NCBI RefSeq assembly: GCF_036417845.1
Contig: NC_089984.1
Coordinates: 6,163,603-6,227,602 of the forward strand
Reading direction: 5' to 3'
DNA length: 64,000 bases
From: Apteryx mantelli
Lineage: Eukaryota; Chordata; Aves; Apterygiformes; Apterygidae
Shown here: one piece after another, positions 41,701-53,700 of the stretch
Layout of the letters: every line of letters starts with the position of its first letter
Position numbering within the stretch: position 1 is the stretch's first letter
Program-made: the position numbers and the translations under genes
Notes under the pieces: generated by a model
The model's input: the letters and a program-made list of their open reading frames with translations, nothing else
Told to the model about the DNA's origin: nothing
Databases searched by the model: none

Positions 41701-44700
41701 GATAAGGTGAGGAACTGGTTGATCTCCTCTGTATAGAGGACAAACAAAGGGACAAAATTAGGTTAAGCTCTCATTGCCCTCAAATGCCTGTGGGAGTGCA
41801 GTGTCATGACTCAGCATTGCCACACGTTGAGTGTTTGGTGCGAGACCGTGTTATTGCAAACTGAATCAGAGAAGCCACAGACATGGTGCTGTTCCTAATG
41901 CGAGCCGAGATTTTGGTTAGCTCCCGGTGTCTGCGAGCGGGCTCCAGAAGGAGAAGGTGGTATGTGTGATAAGCCCAGAGTGGCTGGAGGGACTTCGCTT
42001 TCAAGGCATATGTCCACATTTCACTTAGCTCTTTGGTCTTTTTGTATTTGTTCAATTTGTCCTCAGACTGTAGAGAGACATAAAATCAAACCATCCTTCC
42101 TTAATGCTCGTCATCCAAAAACGTGAACAATTCCAAAGGCATAACGATGCTCCCTCTACTGGTCGCACCACTTACGGTGCACGGCGGGGTCTGAGGATCT
42201 GTGGGTCTTGTGGTGTGTGGCACTTAGAAGCTGCAAAATGCAACCGCCCTACCTCAGTTGGCTATTTCTTATTCTGCTGCTCTCTGAAATATGAGCTGAT
42301 GCATTTTTAAAACTCCTAATTGATTTTGTACTGATGTAGCCAGAAGAGCTGCTGGCTGTTTGGACTGTTGATAATTACTTCAAAGCATGTCTTGCTGCAA
42401 GAAATGTCATCCTTCTCTCCCACCTCCACTGCATTTCCTAACCTGCTCGCTTCATATTTCCCTTTGGTCTCCCACATGCCTGCAGCAGAACGCCCGTTGG
42501 CATTAATTAATTACGTGAGTCATAAATAGCTCCGGGCTTCTTAACAGAGGAGCCCAACCTCAGGCAGCCACTGATGCATTCTAGCATGACCTTGCAAGGA
42601 TGTGCCAGTCCTCTCCCAGCCCCCTTCTATATACATTATTTATCTTCTTCTGTTCAGGGGGGTTGCCCTCTCGCAAAGTGGCTTCATTAACTTCTGCAAT
42701 GGGATCTAAACGACAGGCTGTTAATGAACATGGCTGCAGTTAGGCAGGCTGGTTTGCGGGAGCCGTCCCCGTGTGCATGGCGCAACGTGCTGTGTGCGTG
42801 TTTCCAGACTCCGGTGCTCCGTAGTAGCTGTGTTGGGTGGCAGCGTTCCCGCTTGGCAAGCTGACAAAGCAAGGCTACTGGTAGGAGGCCGTCGTGTCAG
42901 AAAACTTGGTTTTAGCCGCTTTCATGGCTGTTGTGCAACTGAGACCATGCTACTCTTAAGCCAAAGTGGTCAACTTAGTTTAGCAGAGGGCAGGACCTGA
43001 AATATCAAAGCACAGCACGTGACGGAGATGCCTTGGCTTTGCTGTGCGAGTCTGAGGCTCCCGCGCGGTCACAGTTGATGCGTGCGTGCAGATGCACTGG
43101 CAGTACATGTTTGCTGATAGCATGCCTGCGTTACCCTCGGCTCCAGCTGGTATTTTGCTTTCAGCAGAAACTAATCAGAATTTTATTTAAAAATCCTTTG
43201 TTCTACCCATTCCGCAGAGTTAAACATGCCCTGCTATTTGTGCTAATAAATGGTTACACAGGCCGGTACCCTTCCCACACTGCTCAGAAAATAGATCCTG
43301 TAGGATGAGTTGCATTTGGGAGTTTAAATTACTTCTATCTTGAGGACTATCCATGAAAAAGGCTCCTCAGTCTAGTTGATTCTGAAAGCCCAGGAGAAGC
43401 CTGTGCCCAAGCAGCTGAGTGATTTGTGTCTCCCATGGAAGTGCTAGACGCTTTAACTTCATACTTGTCTCATCTAGTCCCAAGAAGCTGGGGATGCTTT
43501 ATGAACCACTTCATACAGAACAGTACGTATTTTTTTCTAGGGTGGCTAGTCGGTTGACTCCTTTTGAACAACCAGGTCACGTACTAAGCTCCTGGCCCCA
43601 CTGGGAGCAAAGTGGGACATCTCTTGGAGAGCAGACGGAGGGGGAAGCAATACGCAAGTGAAGGACAAGGGCAGCTCCTTCCCGGCGAGAGGAGGGTAGA
43701 GCCGCGCGTGTGGCCGGGCCTCGGGTAGGTGCTGGCGCAGCAGCCTCTCTGCCTTTCCTCCTGGATCGCAGCCGTGCCGCAGCCCTGCGTCACTGCTGCC
43801 AGGTGGGCAGCCCCTGCACGGAGGCAGCTGGGGCAGCTGCGTGCGTCTCCGGAGACACGGGTTGGCTGCCTCTAGGCTGAGACGTGGGTTTTTTTCCTTC
43901 CCTCCTCCCCCCCCCCATTAGTGAAAATACCAAAGCTGTGGCGAATGGGATGGCCGAAATACCAGACCACACATAGTTAAATAAATCCAAAGAACGGTGA
44001 AGGCAGAGCCTGGCCAAAATACTCTGCTATACTTCGAAAGGAAAGGAAAGCTTACAGTAGGAAGGAAACCACCTGGCCTCTCGCTGGGTTAGAACCAGAT
44101 GGTTTTTAACTCAAGGTTTGGGGAGTAAAAGGGTGGCTCTTGCCACGCTCAAACAAGAGGGAAGGCAGTTTTGCGTAAGCAGAACGGTGAACCCTGCCGC
44201 TTAGCACAGAGGTGTGCGTGAACAGCTTACGAGATTAAAACTCGAGGGAGCAGCTGTTGAGGTACAGCAGTGCAAAGCCGCGTGTATTCGCCCCTGCGGC
44301 TGCCGGAGGAGGCGTAAAGCTGAGAGGGAAGAAGGGGAGCTGCTTGGTGGAGCGGTGACGCTTGCCTTGCACTGGCCAGCGATGGGAGCGGAGGGGCAGG
44401 GCAGCCGGCTGCAAACTGCTCTTGGAGGGCTTTTAGGACAGACAAGGCATCATTCAGTGAAGCTCCTTCTCTTTTGGGACCTCCGTACGGGGGATTAAAT
44501 TATGGGGCCGTATCTGCTTTCACTTGCAGCAGGGGGAAAGTATGTTTCCTGAGTGATGCACAGAGGCAATGTGAAGAACAGATCGTAGCAAACAAATCTG
44601 ATAGTTTTCTCTGGTATTGTTTTTATCTTGCTGAGCAAGGCTAGTGCAGAGCCTGTGGTATGTAGTGGTTCAGTTTAAGTAAGGCATTTGATGTGGTGCC

Positions 44701-47700
44701 GTATAGAAACCCTCAAAATACCCCAAACCCAACACTCAATAAAACAAATTAACATCTGACCCTAAGTAGTCACCTTGACCAATTCCTCTTTCGCATAAGG
44801 AACACCTTTTGTGTTCTGCAGTCGTTGGTATCTGGCCTTTTCTGTGTAACGAATTTAAGGAGACGGAGCCTTTTCCCATTGTATTTCTCAGCCAAGATGA
44901 AATCAAAAGGCCAAAGAATCCATATTAGGTGAGATTGAGACTGGCAAATGTCCAGAAAGGATGCGCAGGCTTTGTTACCCTCAGTGAGACGATAAAGGCA
45001 TATATCCAAAGTAGGAATGGTAACTTGAAGAAGCTTATAAGGGGAGATGGCTGTTTGGAAAGCTTTGAGTTAAAATAGAGAGGAAAAAAAAAAATCTACT
45101 GGGTAAATACAGACTGAATAAGAGATTGTGGTGCAACATCATTGTATCAGAAATAAGCTAGTGCTTTCCTCACATAGGTTTTAAAGAAGAATCAAAGGCA
45201 AAAATGAAAGGCTGTAATGCCGCTTTGCAGAGGAGAGATTTTCACGTTCAGTTCTGATCCTGCCATTATTGAGGGACACTGGCATGACAGAGGGGCCTCA
45301 GCAGTGTGCAATTAGAGCGGCAGTGGGATGGGAAGATGTGACGGTTGAGCAGATGAGGCTGGAGATCAGCATTTGTATGATCTTGGAAATAGAGATTAAA
45401 TTGGGGTTGCTGCGAAGATGCTTTCCTGTGAATGAGATTCTTCAAGAAAAAGACTTATTCACATTATTTGCATACAGTGAAACAGGAATCTGAAGTGGCA
45501 GTTGAGGAAATCAGATTAGACAATAGAGGGAAAATATCTTTTTTTGGAGTGTTTGGGCCATGGAGCAGAATGAAGAGGCGGCGTTGGAGGTATTCAGGAG
45601 GTTGCAGAAGGTTTGTGCTAACTCGCTTGCACGTGCCAGAGATCCTTTGCGTGACCTTAACAGTAAAGCAGAGAAGCCTCTCTCTTTCGGAGGTGCTCAG
45701 CAGCTCTCTGACTAATTTTAGCAGGAACTCTGAGTGCTGGCGGAGGGAGGATTTACTTGGAGGGTTTTAAAGTTCCCCGCTCCCCTCGGCCCCTCCAGGT
45801 AGTGCCCCTGGGCGCGTGGAAGGCCGGGACCCAGTGTGTTAAGTGCAATAGAAAGAACACGTTGATTAGTAAAAGTAGGCAGTTCATCCCAAAGGTGCTT
45901 TGGCCCTTGTGCCGGATAATTTCCTGGGTCTGCCTGAATTAATTTACTGGCTCCATAGATGGGCTCCTCATCTCGGTGTTTCTGGGAGAATAGCTGGTAG
46001 GTAACATCGGTGGCAGCTCCGTGTCCTAGCATCCGGATATGTCGAGCCTCCTGGCATCTCTGCAGCAGAACCAAAGCCCAGCTCTCTTAAAAACCATAAA
46101 AGGGACTGCTAGGAGCCACGGGGATGAGGCTTCTTTTAAGAAATGCAGTGGCTGATTATTAATTTCCTTAAATAAGTTGTACTGTAAATCCCTCATGTGT
46201 GAGGAGTAGCGGGGCATGGGAAGTTAGCAGAGCCTGAAATGTGCTGCTTTTTTTATTCTTGCCTGAAAGATGTGCAAAAATCCAGTAACCTCCAAATGTC
46301 CCGCTTGTATTTGTTTCTTAGTTTGCAGAGTGCCTTTCACCATAGCAACTAGGGTTTGATTTCTACAAGCGCATGAATTTTCATAGAGCTGGGAGGGGGA
46401 CCCGAAACCCTGAGCTAAAGAGGAGGTTTGCGGTGTGGTTTTCGCGTGTGAAGGAGGGAACCCCATAGGGAGGGGACCTCGGCTGAACGGGGGCCTGCAG
46501 CTGGCCCCACAGAGTTTTATCTGGAAGAAGTCAGGCCTGCCAGATGAATTTAAACTGCAGCTGAGCGTCTCCCTCCCCGCTGCCTTTAGCTGCTGCATCG
46601 CTCCCTGGCAGCCGAGGTGGCTGTACTCCAGCTTTATGGGGAACTGAGACTTCACGTGGCAGCAGTTGCAGGAGAAGGATCGGCTGCTTCCATGTTCGCA
46701 GAGTTTAGCTGGAAACGTCTTACCGTTCCCACTCGTGGAGGTCAGCAAGGGTGGAGCAGACTCCTCTCAGTTTTGGAGGTGAAATCCTGGGGGGAAGAGC
46801 AGGAAAACTGCAGGCATGTTAATAGGAAGGAACAGAGCTCCGAATGATCCTGATAAGTCAGGCCAGAACAAATGGGATGCTGTGCCTAAGGACAGGTACA
46901 GGCGGGAGCAGTGGCCTCCGTGCAGGACTGGGAAGAGCTGCCGACATCTCAGTCCCACGGGAGGGGCTGTGAGGTTATGGGGGACTGCTGCCAGGCGCAA
47001 GCTGGCTGAGTCAGTCTTCTGCAGAAAGAGAAGGAGGCAAAGGGCTGTAAAATAATCCTCTGACTATGTCTAGCCTCCCGCTGAAGTACTTTGTCCAGTT
47101 TTGGGCCGTGTGGAACGGATGCAGAGAACCCAGAAGGCAACAATGAGGTGAGGGCTAGAAAATGTGATCTCTGAGCTGAGACTAAAAGACTTAGTGCTGT
47201 TCTGAGCTAAAGAGAAGGAGGAGGGGAGGAGGAGAGCAACACATAGGAAAAGCTCATGGAGCATGTGAAAGCTTTTGCCAGTAGCAGGTGAATACTCTGT
47301 CCTCCGTGCCCTGATGACAGGGTAAGAAATAATGGGATTAAATTGTAGCAAGAGGTGTTAGGAAAATCTCCATAATGGAAAGGATAATGAAGCACTGGAG
47401 TAATTGCCTTGAGGGGCAGGATAAATGAGGGACTCTGCTGTTGGAGGGAGGTAGGAGAAGGAGAGATGCTCGTCCAGGATCTGCTAGCCATGACAGAAGT
47501 GGAGCTGATCCACTCCTGCCTTGGGGAGGGAGAGGATGGTGGAGCAGATGACCTCTCTCGGTCCTTTCTTCAGCTGGTCGCTTTATGGTTACTGCGTGAA
47601 ATATATGCAAAACACCCAACATGAGGTGGCATTTGCTTGTGTACCAAAAGCTTCTTGGTATTTACGTGGCATTTACTTTGTCTCAGTAAAATAAAAATAT

Positions 47701-50700
47701 AAAAAAGAAACCTCCAACCGTACATGCCTAAGATCTTTCTCCCTGAACTCTGTGCATGCTTCTTGCTCTTGCAGTAATGAAACCTTTTCAGATGGAAATG
47801 GTTATATTGTTATCGCCTTCCAAGGGAAGGCATAGATGATTTAATCAAGCGGGTTTTTCTTCTGTGTCACAAAAGCTATACCACTGACTTGCATCCTGTG
47901 TTGGGCTTGCGCTACCCCAAGGTGCTCAGTGGTTTGTAGTTTCAGATCTCCTTGGTTTGTTGCAAAGCTGGTGGATAGTTGGCTCAAGCTAGTTGGCTCA
48001 AGAAGCAATAAGCTGAATGTCAATGATAAAGGAGTTAATGCTTTGCTTATATACAGATCGGCTCCCAAAAGACAGGCCACTGGGATTGTTATGACCAGCT
48101 TTTTTGCCTCCTGAAGTCCATAGGCTTTCTCCTACATAAGGGAAATGAGGTAGGATGGCCTCTGCTGTCACCTTTTAAAACCTGCACGAGGTTGAAAGAA
48201 AACAAGAGGGGAAGGGCTGCTCCTCGTGCTCGTGATAACAGCTCAAAGGACACCTGCCTTCTCCCTCTGCCCTTCCTAGTCAGCCCTGCCGCCCTGGCCT
48301 GGCGGCGCGGCATCTTAATCCTGGAGCACCCGTGCCTGGGCAGCATTCCTTTAAAAAGCTATTTAGAGGGGAGTCGCTTGCTAACGCTGCCAGGAGGTGG
48401 GGAGCTCTGTGAAGAGCCGCTGCTCTGCATGGGCGCCCGTCTACCTGCTTTTTCGGCAGCTCTTGTGCCTTGTCGCTGGCAAGCTTCCAAACGCAATTAA
48501 ACCTCTGACAGATATGCATTGGCGTAGCGGTGTCCGGAGTGAATAATAACAGGAATCAGATATTCTCTTTTGGCACCGAACTGCTTCAGAAAACATATTT
48601 TGAAAGTGAAAGTAGAACAAAAATCTATTAATTGAACAAACTTCCCAGATCTTGACATCCTGCCCAGTTGTAGTTCACCTTCTGTGAACCGACAGAAGAT
48701 TTGGTTTCGGATATGTCTGTTATGGATTGGGGGAGCTTTGGTTTAGGTCGCAGATGGAAAGAGGTGATGCCTTCCTCAGGATGAGGAAGAGTGAGCTGGG
48801 CCAACACGTGCTGCCGATTCTGAACAGGGGCCGCTTCTGCTGTGTGTGCCGTGGAGGTAAGAGCCTTTAGCGGACAGCTGGAGTGGACCCCAGAGGGGCT
48901 TTGCTAGCTGCGCCAGCATGAAGCCACAGCCCAGGCGGGCAGGCCCTTGAGATGCCTGTTTTCCTTTGCTGGCTCGTGCTCAAGAGAAAACCCGCTGAGG
49001 AGCGACGGAGGTGCTGCTCAGAACTGAGATGCCCTGACGGGCTGTGTGGGAGATCGCAGGAATGAGGTCAGTTAGGACTGAGGCACGTTAAACAGGTAAG
49101 TGAGATCCCAGAAGCAGGACTGGAGGCTGCGGTTGGTGTAGCAAAGGAGTTCAGTCAGGCAAGCCGCAGTGGAGAGCGTTTGCTGGTTTGACGGACTCTT
49201 CCTAGCTGGTGTTTCTAAATGTCCCTTTCATATTTATAAATCCCTTTTTTTTAAACCCATCAGTGCTTTTTTGCCATTAGTAATTTTTGATCCGTCGGGT
49301 CTTTTTCCTTGATGCTGGCATCGGCTCAGTAATGCAGCGGTTTGCTGGAGAGTTGGTGCCTTCGCCGCGGTAGCTGGTAGTGCATAGGTGGTGCAGCTGG
49401 GCCGTAGCCTGGCCATTTGGAAGAGCGCTTGCTCCTCGCTCTTCTGCGGTTTTCTGTTCCAAGCTGTGACTGCATTATGCAAGCGTGAATTCAAACGTAT
49501 CAACCCTTATGAGATGGAAAAGAATAGCCTGATCTTTATTTGGGCGAGTCGCAGCCTATGGTGTGATGCCATCTGGGTCCTTCCCCTCACTTTTAGTGTA
49601 AGATAGTGTAAGAGGGGAGGGCAGGCGGGCGGGCGGTCATGCTCTGCTGCGAGTGCCGTGGGCAATACCCACGGGATGATGGGGAGAGTCTGAAAACAAA
49701 CATGTTCCGCTGCTCTGTGCTCGGGCACCTCGTAGGAAACGCCGCTTAATTCTTCTCCACGCTTGTCAGCGGATGCCTGGGATTTTGTTTGTTGGTTTGT
49801 CCCCTTCTGTGATGGGGAAGAGAGCGCTGTCGCATGCTGATTTCCTAAGGAAAGCAACCGTCCTGCTTTCCAAGATCATCCCTTCATTCGCTGCTGCTCC
49901 TGATCAGGATGTGCCGGGGGTAGCGGCCGCCGCTGGGCGAGCTGGTGCCTGTTGTTGCTGTGTGCAGAACAGATGAAGCTGTAAAGCCCGCGGCTCCTTG
50001 GAAGCTCGGGTTTAATCTCCCGGTTTGAGCTGCCTCCGCGTTGTTTTCTGCTGCTGGCCTCCGATTCCCAGCGCTGTCTTGCACAGCCACAGAGCCATCG
50101 GGCCAGCTGCGTTCTGCCTTTTAAAAGCAGTCCTTCTGCACGTGGGTCTCGGGAAGGGATCTTTTAGCGGATAGACAGCTACGAACTGGGCAGAACGGAG
50201 CGGGGAGGATTGTGGGCGTCCCGTCGTCGGCGTGGACTGCGTGCTGTGAATGACAACTAGCTCATCCGCAGCCGTAGGCTCCCGGGCTTGCGTTTGCTCC
50301 TCTTCGTGCATCTCGGGAGCTCCTAATTTTTATGCTCGTCCCGGATTTGGGAAGTGGGAACCCCCCTCAGTGCTCCGCAGAGGGCGGCCGGGTTTCCTAA
50401 GCTGACTGGTCACAGGCTAATGGTGCTATATGTCTCTGCCCGCCCGCGGCGCTGATTCACCGGGGACAGTTTTGCGCTGTTAATCTGTAATACCCCTGCC
50501 CCGAGGCAGCGCTTTACGTGGCCGGAGCTCACAACAAAGCGAGCTCCCTGCGGACCGGCGGGGTGCGTGTGTCTGTGTCTGCGTGTGTGTGCGCGCGTGC
50601 GTTTTATCCTGTGATAACGCTGCTCTTTGGTGGTAGGTTTTCAATCGCAAGGCAATGCAGCGCGGCGTTGTTCCCTCTGCATTTCTGAGCGCCGAGGCTC

Positions 50701-53700
50701 TCGGCAGAGCTGCTTGGACTTGTTATTAATTCAGAATAGGTCCTTTTTGGCTGACTCCTGTAGACAGCGTAAGGCTTTAAAACTGATCGATAATCCTGAC
50801 TGCAGCAGCAAAATCCAGGCCAGTCAGTGTGAGTGCAAACCAGAGATTACGTGAAGGAAGTTTTAAATGCCTCTTGCTCCCTTCCCTTGTCTGGACTTAT
50901 TTTGTCCCCCCGCTGCCCAGTGCCTTTTCAGGCGAATCCGTTAATATTTCTCATGCTGGTTGAGCCCGTGACAGGTGATTTAAAAGTACCGGTTTGTGTT
51001 GGCATCTCCGCTCTTCATAAATGGAGCTGAAATGCGTTACTGCTGTCCTTCCGTGGATTAGCACCGTGATTTATTACTGCTGTTTCCAGGTTTGAAAACA
51101 AAGGTGCCGTCTCATTCCGGCAGGAAGCAAGCGCCTGAGGATGGCTGCTTGACAAATACCTGTGCTCAGGAACGGAAAATCGTGCAGATGCTTCCTTTAA
51201 CTGATTCATCAGGGAATCTTCCTCCTTTACATTTATTTCTACAGCGTTTCAGTAGAAATCTGCTTTACAAGCTTAGGCAAAAGAAAAAAAAAATGCAGAG
51301 AAGAGCCACCCTAGTTTTGATCTCTTGCTCTGACTTTGATAAGGAAGTTGTTGTGGTTTGGGGGCTGAAGTTTATACTAGTGTTTTTGGCTTACGTTTGC
51401 TAAGAGTAAGTGATTTAATGTGCGATTCTTCCTCTTCCAAAACAAATACTCAGTCTCTGTCTTCTTTTAAGAAAATTATTGTTGGCACCTCAGGGAAGCC
51501 CTGCTGTGTAATTTGTGTGTAATAGATGGGAAGGGACCTCAGGAAAAGAAAAGTTTCAAACATCCGAACGGGTTTGTCTTAAAGGAGAGAAATGGGGATG
51601 TTAAAAATGACAGATGTTGTGCTGCTGGCTTTTCTTGGCTCAGAATAAATGACTTCTGGGTAGAAATCCGGAGGAGCTTTCTTGCAGGGAGCTCTTGCAG
51701 GACCGCGCGCCTTTCACAGCCACCTGCTCGCCTGTGCCGTCGGAGCCGGCCTCCCGGAAGGCGTAGGAAGAAGGGGGAGCGCTCGCACTCGAGGACCTAT
51801 GGTAATTTGCTGGCTGACACGTGAAATGTAGGTTATCCACAGACCTGTGTGCTCCTTCCAGGCCTCCTTGCTGAGCGGCTCCTGGGCCTCGGGGTGCGTC
51901 TTGGGCGGCGCGGCGCATCTCTGGCGCGATCACTCAGAGGCGTGGGGACTAGGGTTAAAAGTTAACGATGTGCTTTCCTTACTCGGCTCTAATTTAATTT
52001 GGAGAAGGCAGTGGGAAGGCAGAGGGCACTTAGTCCGGTAAGTGCTCTTCCCTTGATGGGAGCTAGGAGCTTGTGTGGTACGCAGGGTGTTGACTTTCTG
52101 AATTGCCCTTTGCTTCTACCAAGTTCACTTTCATTTATAATATTAGAAAAATCCCAACCACCAAGCTCTTATTTATTCTTTAGGCAGCGAGGACATAAAT
52201 CCTTCAGTGTGTTTGGATTTATAGAATTACCGTGCTTTTGCTGAGCCGTACGTCCCACTCCAATCAAATGACACGGCTTTTAGTAACCGCGCGGATGACT
52301 GGGTTTCTCCTCCCCCCTGCCCTTTCCTGCTAATGCTGCCTATCGATTTGTGCCTCCTGGTGCTCCAGGCAGCCTTTCTGGGAGAGGTGGACCGAGACAC
52401 CGTCAGGAAGGAGAGGACAGGGACTGGCCAGGCTTTAGGGTTACCAGAATCCGCGCACGAAGCGTAACAGCCGCCAGGTCTCTTCTTTCCTGGCCCAGAG
52501 CAAAGAATGAGAGAGCGCTTTTGTAGGAAGCGTTTTGTCGGCGATGCTAGAGGCCATCCTCTAAAGCCAGAGGGTTTCTTCAGCGGCTGGAGAGGGAAGG
52601 GGAGATATTTATATCCTTCTCAGCTCTGCTTGGCCTCTCCCCAAGGTAAATAAAAGTGAAAGTCAAAAGCAGAGGCTTGGCTTTCTGAAATCTGTTTCCA
52701 AGCCCCCGGGGGCTTAAATGTAGTACACCTTCTTTGATGGGAAAGTCAGCTCCTGATATTTTGGAGGTCTCGGAGGACGATGTTTGAGGGGCCTCTTTCC
52801 TGATTGCTTGAGGCAGGTCTCGGGCTTTACAATGTCTTGACTGTGATCACTACACGTGGTGTCTGGTGGCTTTTGTCGCCGGAAGCCTGAGGGAGCAAGG
52901 AAGCATCAGTGAAAAGTTGGCTTGAAACGAAAGTAGGAAAAATGGCTGTGGTTGTCCTTTAAATCTTGTAGCGTGTTTACTTTCAGAAAGTACAGCTACA
53001 TTACCAAAAATCAATAGTTCTAGCAGTGTTCTCCCTGGGAAACACACACATTCGGACACACAAGAGGTGGTAGGTCTTAAAAAAGCCAAGGGAATACGAA
53101 ATGCTTCAGTACAAGGGTTTCGCTTTACTCGTGGCGGTGTACAAATGGAGGGCCTTGACCTGGGCCGTATCTTCTGGGACTTTCCCATCGTCTTCCTGGT
53201 CCGATGTGGCTGGGACTGTGTGAAGCAAGAGGGGCTGAGGGGGAGAGCTGGTCTCATTAACTAATCTCATTAACTGCTACTTACTGCTCTGAAGTTTGGG
53301 GGGTTTTATAAGGAAAATAGGTTGTGGTGTGCGGAGGCGCTATGAACAGGTATCTGAAAGACTCTCCCCTTGGGCCGCTCTGGGTAAAGGTGCGACTCCA
53401 GGGCTGCTGGTGGGACTGGCACATCCCAGCGTTTCGCTCTTTTTCTGCGTTTTTGCAAAGCTTGTGGACCTCTGTCTCTACAGAAATAAATACCTCTTAT
53501 CGTCCCTCTCCCTCCTTTAAAGACTCCTTTTAAAATGCTAGGATTTCCATACTTAGCAGTGCACCTACCCGTCTCCGTTAGGAACGGAGGGTACCGATTT
53601 CTGTTTTTTCTCAGGGGAGAGTGGTCTGCGAGGGAAACACACGTAAATACATATGACCATTTTGACAGAGCTGGGGTGTTAGTGTTAAAGGCTGGGGTGT

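Noticed and set aside
44660-44720. AAGGCATTTGATGTGGTGCC, like a LINE reverse-transcriptase KAFD motif
   Set aside because: The similarity covers only about ten codons and cannot be extended by eye in either direction.
51515-51560. GATGGGAAGGGACCTCAGG, like a CR1 3' end in reverse
   Set aside because: The diagnostic ATCATCTAGTCCAAC and terminal octamer are absent.
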